Positions 10,570 to 20,455 of a stretch of DNA of 64,000 nt are shown one piece after another. How positions within the stretch are numbered: the first letter of the stretch is position 1; each line of letters opens with the position of its first letter. The position numbers and the translations under genes were made by a program. Under the pieces are notes generated by a model. The model was given only the letters and a program-made list of their open reading frames with translations, was not told where the DNA came from and ran no database searches. Origin of the DNA: Dichetophora obliterata (lineage: Eukaryota; Arthropoda; Insecta; Diptera; Sciomyzidae); assembly GCA_963920525.1 (NCBI GenBank), contig OY986436.1:93303910-93367909 (forward strand), written 5' to 3'.

Positions 10570-11540
10570 TGTGTATTTGAGTCACTATTAACCCTTCGAT
10601 TTTGAAAATTTTCAGCGTTCCGCAGTCGAGACCTACACTCTTGGTACGTGTGGTTTGGACGTTTGCAGTATGTACAAAATATTGTTTGTACTTCTTTTTT
10701 TATGCTATGATAATTTGGTTTGTTTTGGGGAGGATAATTAGAAGTGTTGTTAAAATTTAAATTGTTGCTTTTCTTATAGCAGGATTCCTGTGTGTGCCCT
10801 ATTCTTTTACAGTAACTACAGATAGGTTTACTTTGAGTATGTACAATTTGAGGCGATTTTTCGAGCCGCACTGAATGCTCTTCAGCATAAGCTATAGCCT
10901 TTTTTAAGTCACGCTCGTTGTGAGCTTTTAAAATCAGCCGTAAATTTTGGTTTCGTAGGCCATCCTCAAATAACTGTATAGCTAATCTATCGTTTTCAGC
11001 TTTTAAATACTTCCTAACCGATTCTTCGTTAGTACTGGCAAATGTTGCAGAATTTAACGAGTGTAGCAACTTCCCTATTCGTTCGCCAAATTCTTTAACT
11101 GGCTCCTGTGATCGCTGTTTGGCAGTTAACATTTCATTTTGGGCAGAGGTTCTCGATTTTTCTTCTTTGAATTCTGTCTCCAAATCTCGTACCAAATCAT
11201 TCCATTTGGCAAAAGATTTGAATTGTATTAATTCAAAGGCAGAACCTTCCAAACGAGTTTTCACTACTTCAAGAATGAAGCTGTGTTCCACGTCTGTCCT
11301 TGCAGATGAAAACAGAATATTTCCACATGCTATAAATTTGTTTAAATCGGCCGGATTGCCGTTAAATACCGGAACGATATTATATATATCATTTAACGTA
11401 AATTTAAGATCCATATTGAAGTACTCAGGATCTTCCGCGTCAGAGTAAAAAGAGGAGTCGAAAAATGGTAGAGAAGCAAAGTTCTGAACTACCTTAGCCG
11501 CGCGTTGACGAGTAAGAATTTTGAAATATTTTTTTTTCAC
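10422..11540 (-). CDS. gag: Gypsy-1 gag polyprotein
   Basis: 372 codons, uninterrupted. Residues about 50-230 form a helical capsid-like region (NGNPADLNKFI, RTSAQNEMLTAKQRSQEPV, FEDGLRNQNLRLIL) of the retrotransposon Gag type. Two zinc knuckles of CX2CX4HX4C type lie at residues 241-254 (CSYCKRIGHTQESC) and 289-302 (CTYCKRPNHTYQEC), and would bind element RNA. Met-43, ahead of DLKFTLNDIYN, may be the real start since the first 42 residues are basic and not family-like. Pol begins in the -1 frame within the final 148 bases. Confidence 0.9.
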   Translation of the reverse strand: MKKKYFKILTRQRAAKVVQNFASLPFFDSSFYSDAEDPEYFNMDLKFTLNDIYNIVPVFNGNPADLNKFIACGNILFSSARTDVEHSFILEVVKTRLEGSAFELIQFKSFAKWNDLVRDLETEFKEEKSRTSAQNEMLTAKQRSQEPVKEFGERIGKLLHSLNSATFASTNEESVRKYLKAENDRLAIQLFEDGLRNQNLRLILKAHNERDLKKAIAYAEEHSVRLEKSPQIVHTQSKPICSYCKRIGHTQESCYKKSNNLNFNNTSNYPPQNKPNYHSIKKEVQTIFCTYCKRPNHTYQECRSRLRNAENFQNRRVNSDSNTHWNPFRNQCSHSKQAHHAENSSGNEIAREENIGSSSQMQITADVHRARH

Positions 11541-12137
11541 GCAAAAACTTTCAATTACAAAATATTATTTTTTTTTTGTATATACATATATTATTATTGT
11601 TATGTTTCACATGAATTTTAACCAAAGGTTATGAGTATTGTGTTTAATAAAGTGTTTTCAGAAAAAAAATATTTATAATACTTAGAAATTAATGCTTTCT
11701 TACTCTTTTTATACTTTGATTTTCTTGATGTTACCAGGATTTTTCGTTGACTTTGGTGTCGTCTCTGTTGGCTGTTGTTGTTTTTTTTTTTCTATGTTTT
11801 CCGTTGATGTTGGTGCTGATGTTGGTGCTTTGCTGAATTTGTTGAATTGGTTCACTGATAATGTTGATGCCAGGAGGCTCTTAGTAGCCCTATAGCTGGT
11901 TACCCTGGTCTTTTTTTTTAGAGTTGGGCCAGGAGACTTCACGTCTTAAAGCTGGTTAACCTGGTCTTTTTTTTCACTTGCCGCTGTTTAAGCCTTGGCA
12001 CGCTTTAAAAATTTTATTATGTCACTTGCCGCTGTTTAAGCCTCGGCACGCTTTAAAAACTTTAATATTTTAAATTTACTTTTTTATAAAAAAAACTTTA
12101 CTTTCGGGTTTGTTATTTTTTTTCTGGGATGGAGCGT
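11541..12137 (-). other. Gypsy-1 untranslated leader with internal repeats
   Basis: No supported ORF. It holds a tandem direct repeat of about 47 bp (11975-12022 and 12023-12067, sharing CACTTGCCGCTGTTTAAGCC) and two copies of a CTGGTTA-type box followed by CCTGGTC and a T run (near 11896 and 11952). This is where a packaging signal would lie. Confidence 0.55.
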
Positions 12138-12155
12138 ATCCCTCCGCTGCCACCA
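12138..12155 (-). other. Gypsy-1 primer binding site
   Basis: Two bases inside the 5' LTR the minus strand reads TGGTGGCAGCGGAGGGAT. From memory, this is complementary with one mismatch to the 3' end of eukaryotic tRNA-Leu. The position is right for minus-strand DNA priming; the tRNA identity is an inference. Confidence 0.6.
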
Positions 12156-12157
12156 AA

Positions 12158-13055
12158 TGTTGTATTTAACGTCCGAGGTCTCCGTGCTTTCCGCAAGGAG
12201 AAGAGAGACCAAAGACGGGAGCAATTAAAACGATTAAGTTAATTTGTTTATTTGATAGCGTTTAAGCTAGATTTTTATTTCAATGTTTCAAAAAGGCCCG
12301 CTGTCTAGGCGAGGCTGCGACCTTTGTAAAACTCGTTCAAATTAGCTCTGCCAGTTTCTGGTCGACGCAGGGGTTTATAAAGAAAGTTTTTACTTTCCAA
12401 AGATGTTCCTAATTTCCCGATATTCCTATAATTTCCAATAAGTGGAAATTATTTACCAATACATAATAAAAAAAAGTGCCTACTCAATATGTAAAAGTAA
12501 ATTTACATATTGTCATTTTACTTTCCCCTTAGCGGTACGCGATCACGCACACTTTGCATGCTACGCAGTTGCTGGCAATGCACTATGCAAACAGCGCTGC
12601 AGCTAGGGTAGGTAAATGAACGGCTTTATGCTGACCGTGCAAGCTGATGCCGATGCACCCAACAGTGCAATGTCTTGGTTTTGTTGCCGCCGACGTTGTA
12701 GCCAGAAACACTTGACAACTAAAAGCAAAGCATTGGTTTTGTTTATTTGGTAATTTAAGCGTGTGCGCTTAAATTAGGTCAGTCTTTTTATTTTCATGAA
12801 CGCCGGCAATTTGAGTCACCGTACTCAAATTGGGTCTCGGTCGTTCGTTCATAATAACAAACAAAAGGTTGTTTGTTATTTATGCGCTTGTACTAGGAAA
12901 TCTGCTATACGGTGACGTATAGATTAAACAGATTTTTTGTACCGCATTCTAAAAAGTATTATGTTCTTTATTGGTTTTTTGGTTAATTGTTTTTAGGAAC
13001 ATCGTGTGAGGTCGGGGTGTACAAAGTGTACAGGCGAATGTTGTGGGATACAACA
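12158..13055 (-). repeat. Gypsy-1 right LTR (5' LTR in element sense), complete
   Basis: 898 bp bounded by TGTTGTAT and its inverse ATACAACA. It matches the partial left LTR with one visible difference. Its U3-side part contains a run of perfect short hairpins (12751-12776, 12807-12832, 12853-12880, 12905-12922), described in the findings. Confidence 0.93.
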
Positions 13056-14611
13056 GTTTCTAAATGGCGACGCTGACAACAATCATGCCAATAGAGGTGA
13101 TATTCCGGAAACCCCAATTACGGATGACAGGCTTACCTGCTGAGCTGTTTAAGAACGGAGGCGAAGCTCTACTTAAATGCATTCACGAGCTTGTATGCAG
13201 AATATGGTCGGAAGAATGCATTCCGAACGATTGGAATCTCAGTGTGCTCTGCCAATTCACAAGAAAGGGGATACGACTATCTGTGCCAATTACCGTGGGA
13301 TAAGCCTTCTTAATATCGCATATAAGGTCCTGTCGAGCGTTTTATGTGAAAGATTGAAGCCCATTATGTGAACGAACTGATCGGACCTTATCAGTGTGGC
13401 TTCAGACCTGGAAAGTCCACCATCGACCAGATTTTCACGCTAAGACAAATCTTGGAGAAGACTCAAGAAAAACAAGTCGACACCCACCATCTTTTTGTCG
13501 ACTACAAAAGCCGCCTTCGACAGCCCAATAAGGAAGCACCTGTACTCCACCATGTCTGAATTTGGTATTCCTGCAAAACTGCTACGACTTTGCAGGATGA
13601 CACTGAGCAACACCAGCAGTGCAGTTAAAATCGGAAATTACCTCTCCCCACCATTTATTACCAAACGAGGTTTCAGACAAGGTTATTCCTTATCGTGTGA
13701 CTTTTTCAACCTAATGATGGAAAAGATCACCCGAGCTGCTGATCTCAGACGTAGTGGCAGAATATTCTACAAGAGTGTTATGCTGCTTGCGTATGCTGAT
13801 GACATCGATATCATTGGTCATAATACGCGCGAAGTCAGTGCAGCATTTTCCAGATTAGAAAGAGAGTCAAGTCGAATGGGTATGGCAGTGAATGCAGATA
13901 AGACGAAATACTTAGTGTCAACAAACAAACAGTCCCAGCGTCTTGGAACCCACGTTACCGTTGACAATACCTCCTTCGAGGTTGTTAAAAACTTCGTTTA
14001 TTTGGGATCCAGCATTAATTCAACCAACAACATCAGCACTGAGATCAAACGAAGAATAACTCTTGCCAACAGGTGTTACTTTGGGCTCAGTAGGCAATTG
14101 AGAAGCAGAGCCCTCTCTCGACGAACGAAAATCACTCTCTATAAATCGCTCATCATGCCCGTCCTACTTTACGCATCACAAACATGGACGCTGAGCAGTT
14201 TAGATGAAAAGACTTTAGGAGCATTCGAGAGAAAGATTCTTCGTAAGATCTACGGACCAATCTGCGTCAATGGCGAGTACCGAATACGGTGGAATGATGA
14301 ACTGTATAAGCTGTACGCTGACATCGACATAGTCAAGAGCATTAAAATCGAGCGGCTTCGCTGGCTTGGTCATGTTCAGTGCATGAAAGACGATGCTCCA
14401 GTGAAGAAAACATTCGATTCGGTACCCAGCGGCGGTCAACGTAGAAGAGGACGACCGCATCTTCGTTGGAAAGACCAAGTAGAGGACAACCTGACGAAGC
14501 TTGGAATTTCCAACTGGCGCCAGCAAGCGAAAGACAAAAATGGCTGGCGCAAATTCTTAGATGAGGCCAAGACCGACATACGGTTGTAGCGCCAACTAAG
14601 TAAGTAAGTAG
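13056..14611 (+). mobile_element. RTE-type LINE, 3' portion, split from its 5' part by Gypsy-1
   Basis: It begins mid-element where Gypsy-1 inserted; the same sequence runs continuously at 54785 in the second RTE copy. An 82-nt stretch present there is missing here at about 13128. The 3' end is short: the ORF stops at 14589 and the element ends in TAAG units (TAAGTAAGTAAG, 14599-14611), a short-repeat end typical of the RTE clade. Gypsy-2 leader sequence follows directly. Confidence 0.8.
13064..14589 (+). pseudogene. RTE LINE reverse transcriptase, frameshifted at its N-terminal side
   Basis: The last 364 codons (13495-14589) are open: RT with KRGFRQGYSLSCDFFNL, catalytic LAYADDIDIIG, GMAVNADKTKYLVS, the C-terminal block LLYASQTWTLSS, then LRWLGHVQCM and RRGRPHLRWKDQVEDNL, a set of motifs I associate with the RTE clade. 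Upstream codons (13064-13494) lie in three different frames ([53 protein letters not shown]), so indels and the 82-nt deletion break the gene. Gypsy-1 removes the endonuclease from this locus. It cannot be functional. Confidence 0.85.
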
Positions 14612-15149
14612 TATCCTTTTTACAAAAGCCCTGAAGTAGTGCAGTAATTAGGAAATAGTGCCATAAAAAGCCGAGCGGGATTTTACAAAGCAAAGCCCTC
14701 AAGTAGTGCAAATATAAACAGAAAAGCCCTCAAGTAGTGCAAAATAAAACAAGAGGAAGATTAAAAGACGCCCTTAAGTAGTGCGAACATTTTTCTCAAC
14801 AGCAAGAACATGTTCTGCAGATAGAGGACCCGAAGTAGCTACGGTAAAACGGAAGCATAATGTGCTAGGACGTCTGTCAACACTTAAGAATAATCCGAGT
14901 TTGATAAGGCCAAACAAAAAATGAGATGATTTGATTAATTTGCAAGGAATTTGGAAAAATTACTTTAATTAGAACAAGCAGCGCAAACATCTCTAGCACG
15001 CAACCAGTATAAGAAAGATTCAACATCATCTATTCCAAAAAGGAAACTAAGCCAAAGCTCTAAAGAGAACTTTTTACAAGAAGCAAAATCATTAATTCAT
15101 TTAGGGAAAACTTACTCCCAATCAAGTTAAAATGTAAAACCCGAATAAT
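14612..15149 (+). repeat. Gypsy-2 leader with tandem short repeats
   Basis: A 15-18 bp phrase (AAGCCCTCAAGTAGTGCAA) recurs with variation at about 14618, 14694, 14726 and 14773. No ORF. A repeated leader just before gag fits a packaging or regulatory role, but none is shown. Confidence 0.55.
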
Positions 15150-16459
15150 TTGATTCGTCCTTCAGTTCTAAACAACCCCAATAGTGCTGATCTTCAGCAA
15201 AGAATGACATCAATAGGTGAATTGGCACCAATAATTTCTGAAATCACTTCTCGGATGTTAAGGCAGCACGTACCGGCTTTAGTACAGTCAGCTTTTAGCC
15301 CCTTCGCTTGTCCTATCTTGTCCTTGGGACGACGATCTTGGGTACTTCGATAAAATTCCCGACATTGTGAAATATTTACGTGATTTTTTAGGTAAACAAG
15401 GTGAATTCAATTCATGGAGAAAAAGCGTAGAGCGCGTACTACAAATCTACGAAGGAACTAAAGGTACACCTAGTTATTATGGTGTTTTTAATACAATTAG
15501 AAACAAGATAGTAAGAGAGGCAGATATAGCTCTCGAATCTTATAATACGCCTCTAGATTGGACGGCCATTTCTAAATGTCTGTCTTTACATTATGCCGAT
15601 AAGAGAGATATCTCAACTCTCGAATATCAAATGACTTCGCTTGTGCAGGGTAAATTACCAGTTCAAGAATTCTATCAACGTGTTTACAAACAGTTATCTT
15701 TAATTTTAAATAAACTCGGATGCTTAAAAGCATCAAACGAATCTTTATATCTCTTAACACAAACTTATAGGGACAAGGCTCTTGATACATTTGTCAGACG
15801 ACTGAATGGTGACCTTCCCAAGCTTCTTGGAATGAGGGAGCCAGCGGACCTTCCGCAAGCCCTACGTCTATGTTTAAAACTGGAAAATCAAATATATCGA
15901 GCAAATTATGCTCAGAATAATAACTTTAGCGAGAGGAGAAATAACACAAAAAACCAACCCCCACAATTACCACCACGTAGCTATTCCCGTTACCAGCAAC
16001 CGCAATTCACACTTAATCCTCGTTTCTTATCCTACCAACGTCCTACAATATCATCCTCACAACCCGTTTACGTACCACAAACTTCATTCTTCCAACCACA
16101 ATTCAATGATTCTCAACAAAGGCACATGATAGAACAGGCTCGTGGTTACCAAATACAACCCCCTCCTAGACCCCAAGGTGCAAAACCTCAGCCTAGGCCA
16201 GAACCGATGTTCGTAGACGAAACTATGCGTAGTAAAAAAATCGATTATATGACTAGAACAAAAACTGATTATGTCATAGACAGCGTAGAATTTCACGAAA
16301 TTTTTATATTGACTCAGAGTACCCAGAGCATGAAACATCTTTAGAACAAGTAAACGAGCAAGAGAACCAAACCTTAGATGATTATCTAACAGCCATACAA
16401 GAATCTACAATCCTGGAAAATGAACCTTTAGAGCTTAGCAATATCCATTTTTTAGGATG
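15150..16459 (+). pseudogene. gag: Gypsy-2 gag with two frameshifts
   Basis: Three pieces in different frames: 15150 to about 15320 (ELAPIISEITSRMLRQHVPAL), about 15315-16310 (DKIPDIVKYLRDFLGKQGEF, then a helical capsid-like region to about residue 190, then a Pro/Gln-rich tail), and about 16305-16459 (acidic EYPEHETSLEQVNEQENQ, ending HFLG). The capsid-like part resembles insect Gypsy Gag with no CCHC knuckle. The last piece ends where pol starts (stop overlapping the pol ATG region). Breaks lie near 15320 and 16310. Confidence 0.75.
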
Positions 16460-17434
16460 ATGAGCTCTTCGCTACTCTACATAAAATGTAAAACGAAGAG
16501 CGGAGAAATTTTAAAAATCTTAGTTGATACGGGCTCAACAAAAAATTATATTCAGCCACATTTCATTAAAAAACCATTAGTTAATGAAGACATTTTTTAC
16601 GCAAAATCGGTAGCAGGCAACGTAGGAATTAAGGAACATACCTTTCTTAGCTTGGTCAATTCTAGAGAAAGAATACAATTTCTTTTTATGCCAACATTAA
16701 AATCCTTCAATAGCATTCTAGGCAACGAAACACTAAAGGAACTCGAAGCTGTCATTGATATAAGCCAAAACATTTTACAAATAAAGAATGGCTTGAAAAT
16801 AAAAATTAAGCAGCTCACATCCCGTTCTCCAGTCAATTTAATGGAAATACATGACAACCACTTGACTCTTTCGCAAAAAGAAAAACTACACACTATAGTA
16901 AGAAAATATCCAACATTTTTTGTAGAACCCGACGAAAGTGATACCTGTACAACAAAAGTTGTAGGCGAAATACGTATGAAATCTGAATCTCCGGTATACA
17001 CTAAGTTCTATCCATATCCAGCATCATTAAAACCTGAAATCGATAAACAAATCGCTAAACTATTACAGGATGGCATCATCAAACCTTCGCGTTCCCCTTA
17101 TAATTCGCCAGTTTGGGTTGTCAGCAAATAAGCAGACCCAGAAGGCAATAAGCAGTATAGGATGGTTAAAGATTATAGGAAACTAAATTCGGTAACTACT
17201 TCAGATCGGTATCCTATACCAGAAATTAATTGCGTAACTTCTCAATTAGGCAAAAACTTCTATTTCTCAGTACTCGACTTAAAAACAGCCTTTCACCAAA
17301 TCCCATTAAGACCGATAGATTTTGAGAAAACGGCGTTCTCTGTTTGCAACGGTAAATACGAATTTACACGTCTGCCCTTCGGCCTTAAAAATGCGCCATC
17401 AATATTTCAGCGGGCTCTCGACGATTATAGTTAG
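16457..17434 (+). pseudogene. pol: Gypsy-2 pol: protease and start of reverse transcriptase, truncated
   Basis: The first 224 codons hold an aspartic protease (VDTGSTKNYI, then SILGNETLKEL) and the lead into RT (YPYPASLKPEIDKQI, SRSPYNSPVWVV). A TAA at 17129-17131 interrupts, after which RT continues in the same frame (YRMVKDYRKLN, DRYPIPEI, FSVLDLKTAFHQIPL, RLPFGLKNAPSIFQRALDD) and breaks off before the YVDD-type catalytic motif. RNase H and integrase are absent. A dead, 3'-truncated copy. Confidence 0.85.
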
Positions 17435-18048
17435 ATTATAGTTTTTAATTTCTATATTTTGGCCAACTTTGTAAGCCATTTTCAGGAAACTAAGACAAAA
17501 AATTGTCTTAAAAAATATTTTTTGTCTTAGTTTCCTGAAGATGGCCGAAATATTGAAATTTAAAAGTAAAAAAACCAAAAGCAAAACTTTTGTGTTTTTT
17601 CACTACGGCCAAAGCCCAGCAAATTTATATTAATTTTCAGATGGCCGAATATTTATCAACATTTAAACAAAAATGTTAAATAAATTTAGAAAAACTACAT
17701 ATTTTTTATTTTACTTTCTTAGTTTCAAATTTTTTATATGGAATATATTTTCTTATAACAAACTTTTTTGTATAAACCAGAGAAAATAGTTTTTAAAACA
17801 GAGTCTTTAATTCTTTTAATTATAAGAAAATATTGTAAGCTTATGTTTATAAATATGAATTATGTTTTTTAATACTTTGATGAACTTTTGTACCTAAAAT
17901 TTTATATCTAAATAAAGTTATGCTTGAAAGATATTTTAGAGATTTTTCAAAATTTTAAAAAGGAAAAAAGGGAATTTTTTGGAAATTTCACACACCGAAA
18001 AAGCTGTAGTGACGATGGACTGACACGCACACATAAGCGAAATCATCA
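17435..18048. repeat. Hairpin-bearing non-coding stretch
   Basis: A perfect 22-bp inverted repeat (arms start TCAGGAAACTAAGAC, about 17482-17503 and 17517-17538) with a 13-nt spacer. Homology extends outward on both sides (TTGGCC/GGCCGAAATATT), giving an imperfect hairpin of about 50 bp per arm at 17445-17565. A related phrase, CAGATGGCCGAATATT, recurs at about 17639. Nothing else is recognised up to 18048. Confidence 0.6.
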
Positions 18049-18268
18049 TATCCCAATAAACACCAAACTAAGAAAGACTTGTAAACGAGCTCGCTACGAA
18101 CACGAAATCTACGGCTTCGATATTTTTTATTAACGACTCGTTCTCGAATCGTATTCTTGGACTCGTTAACGAGTGGTGATTTTTTCCGTTCGTGTATTCG
18201 ATAATCGTTAACGATTAAAATGTCCGAAAATGCGGATTTGTTTCGAATTCGTTTGGCTTATTGGGATA
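18049..18268. mobile_element. Possible 220-bp MITE
   Basis: Ends form an inverted repeat, TATCCCAATAA at 18049 and TTATTGGGATA at 18258-18268, and similarity continues inward (ACACCAAAC / GTTTGGC). The interior has repeated ACTCGTT/AACGAG palindromic words. The target duplication is unclear and could be TA. Confidence 0.4.
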
Positions 18269-18740
18269 CTACGTTTCCATGGCTAGTTGATTCGCGGTTA
18301 ACTAAGAATTAACTCCCCATGGAAACGCTAGTAGAATTGAATCTCGTTAAATAAACGAAACTCTACGAAACTTGTTAGATTTAACTGAGTTAAATTCGAT
18401 GCGTGCAACAGCTGCTCAACTGTTCAGTAAGGTTTTATTGAATTTATTGATTACTTTTTATTTTATGTGTTTTCTGCCTTAGCGCTGACATAAAATGTAA
18501 CAAATCGTTCATCAGGCACACAAAGTAGTAGAAACTGATACTGATCAACGACTCAAAATGTTTAGTAAATTTTGCCCCTTCTGAACGCACACATTTATAC
18601 TAAGAAAAAATGGCGAATGTAATGGCCAAACTCCATCTTGACTCGATGTTGTGCATGAAAACACTTCCGAGCTAGAAACGCCTTTTTGTCAACTTGACGA
18701 AAACCCCAACTCAGGCTCAACTCGCCATGGAAACGTAGTA
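18267..18740. mobile_element. Possible 474-bp MITE with 24-bp inverted ends
   Basis: TACTACGTTTCCATGGC-AGTTGA at 18267-18290 is matched in inverse at 18717-18740 with one mismatch. A further partial copy (CCATGGAAACGCTAG) lies inside at about 18317. No ORF and no clear target duplication. Confidence 0.45.
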
Positions 18741-18959
18741 ACGTAGTGGGCAATTGTTCCAAGGCCTTCTAGCAAGCCTGCGTTAGATCTTTATAGGCCT
18801 TCCACACTCCTTGCAAACACCATTGTATTGCTTGTATGCAATGGGAAAATTTGTCAGGCCTTTCGCTCTTCTTGCTCAAAAGAGACCTGCCAGAAGCGCT
18901 CTTTCGAGACGTCACGTTAGAAGGAAAAGCAATATAAATATCATTTTCAAATAAAAAAG

Positions 18960-19040
18960 ACCTACAGTTTTGGATTTGAACCATGGTCCTCTCATGCGGT
19001 GGTCCGACATCTTACCCATTCGTCTACCGTGGTTGTTAAG
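18960..19040 (-). repeat. tRNA-like SINE head
   Basis: On the minus strand TAGACGAATGGG resembles an internal A box, and GGTTCAAATCC about 45 nt downstream matches the B box of RNA polymerase III genes. The anticodon arm does not fold and the T arm is imperfect, so this is a tRNA-derived SINE or tRNA relic and not a working tRNA. Confidence 0.45.
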
Positions 19041-19084
19041 ATCAATTGCTTATGCTGCATCAATACAAATGAAAGTAAGCTTTC

Positions 19085-19395
19085 GAGAGCCCGGGTTCGA
19101 AAAAAAGCTTTTTTTTGTTTTTTTAAAATCTACATTTTTTTACAAACTGTTCTGTGTATTTAAAAAATTTTTTTGAATTTTTTATATTTTTTCTACATAC
19201 AAAAATTTAATAAAAGACTTTTTCCATATAACTATTTTCATATAATATAATATGTAATGAGTTAGTTTTTGGAAGCCCGGGTTCGAGACCCAACGCGGAC
19301 AAAAAAAACATTTTTTGTTGTTTTTTTTTAATCTACATTTTTTTACAAACGGTTCTGTGTATTTAAAATTTTTGTTGGAATTTTTTTGTATATTT
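19085..19395. repeat. Direct repeat pair with B-box-like word
   Basis: Two copies of about 110 bp, at about 19087-19195 and 19272-19390. Each starts AGCCCGGGTTCGA and continues through a T run to CTACATTTTTTTACAAAC and TTCTGTGTATTT. GGTTCGAGACC in the second copy is B-box-like. Possibly tandem SINE copies. Confidence 0.5.
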
Positions 19396-19802
19396 GTTCA
19401 TATAAAATAATATGGAAAGAATCAGAACCTTCAAAAGATAGGCCTTACAGAAGTACTCATCAATGCAGTGATCATGGAAGGTCACTGTATTGACGCCAAT
19501 AATAGCAGTGGTAGCATGCCTTCTTTTGCGGAGCACTCGCTAAAATGCCCACTGGAAATATCTTATTTAGGGGATTCCTACACCAATACAATAAAACATT
19601 GTTTATATATACAAAACAAAATTGGTTTTACCCAGACTGGCCAGTACAGTGTGTTTTTGAACAACTGACTGCTCACGCAGACTGAGCACTACAGTGTATT
19701 TTTTGCCAGCAACTCTTTATGCCCAAAACTGCGTCTGCGTTGTAAAAACATAACGATACAAGTGTCAAAAAGGACGACCTCAAACTTAGCAAAACTTAAT
19801 AT

Positions 19803-20450
19803 GGGTATTCATGATTCAGTGTGCTTACAAGTTGAGGACTTGCGCACCTTACAGAAAAAAAAATACGCGTACGTCATAAATCTGCACAAGTGCTTTTTTA
19901 CTATATCCTTAAACTTGAGTATTTGTTCACTTTTGTGCATTGAAAAATGTGACAGCTTTGCAATAGTGATGTTGGTATGTTCACGAAATACTAGGGGTAT
20001 TCACGGGTTGATGCGAAACGCAGTTGCGACGATGCGAAAATGCATGATTGCGAACTTTCGCATCATTTCAACAACAAACACATTGGAAGCAATTTTGCAA
20101 CTCTTCTTGAATTACGCACTGCTCAAACCAATTGCGAGAACGCATAAGCAGTGATGCTAAACAGATGATTCATGTTTTGGTTATTTTTGAACGTAGTTGC
20201 CACCTGGTAAAACTTTAAAAAGCTTAAGTTTGTACGTAGATTTTAATTACTTTTTATGATTTTGAAAAAAGGTGGCAATTTCATAATTAAGTTGCAATTT
20301 TGATGTTCACGCGTTAGTGCGCAAATAATCTTGCATTTTCACTCTCTTGCAATTCGCAACAAACCGTGAATACCCTAACTATTTGCACAACTGCACAAGT
20401 CCTCAACTGCACAGACGAGTGCATTGAATCGTGAATTTCACTATATTGTT
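19803..20450. mobile_element. Outer MITE with imperfect ends, containing another MITE
   Basis: About 50-bp imperfect inverted ends: GTTGAGGACTTGCGCA near 19829 pairs with TGCACAAGTCCTCAAC near 20392, and ATTCATGATTCAGTG near 19806 pairs with GCATTGAATCGTGAATT near 20421. The middle is taken by the element at 19992-20377. No coding capacity. Confidence 0.5.
19994..20375. mobile_element. MITE with TA duplication (GGGTATTCACGG ends)
   Basis: TA then GGGGTATTCACGGG at 19992 on, and CCGTGAATACCC then TA ending 20377. The inverted ends extend about 24 bp (GATGCGAA / TTCGCAAC). TA duplications fit the Tc1/mariner superfamily. No ORF. Confidence 0.6.
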
Positions 20451-20455
20451 ATATA

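Larger units (their letters stand above)
1..13055 (-). mobile_element. Gypsy-type LTR retrotransposon (Gypsy-1), cut at window start
   Basis: The element reads on the minus strand: right LTR (5' in its own sense), primer site, leader, gag, protease, RT, RNase H, integrase, purine tract, left LTR. Bases 1-740 and 12316-13055 align end to end, and I see one mismatch (position 86 against 12401), so the insertion looks recent. A LINE (5735-10329) has inserted into the protease gene, and a nonsense codon (5456-5458) and a homopolymer frameshift (4767-4775) add further breaks, so this copy cannot make a full Pol. No env-like ORF follows integrase. Its right flank (13056 on) is RTE sequence that continues in the RTE copy near 54785, so it inserted into an RTE element. 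The left flank and the matching target duplication lie outside the window. Confidence 0.93.
14612..17434 (+). mobile_element. Second Gypsy-type retrotransposon (Gypsy-2), truncated relic
   Basis: Plus-strand order of leader, gag, protease and RT start, ending abruptly inside RT at 17434. Neither LTR is in the window: the 5' side is taken by the RTE insertion and the 3' side is lost. It is not closely similar to Gypsy-1 at the protein level (protease DTGSTKNYI here, DTGAEISLL there; this Gag lacks zinc knuckles). Confidence 0.8.

Noticed and set aside
12158..13055. Solo LTR
   Set aside because: The matching LTR lies at the window start with gag-pol between them, so it is part of a full element.
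18962..19035. Possible functional tRNA gene on the minus strand
   Set aside because: A- and B-box words are present, but anticodon and T stems do not pair, so it is a SINE or relic.
19762..20154. 130-codon plus-strand ORF
   Set aside because: It runs through the ends of two nested MITEs, so the frame is accidental.
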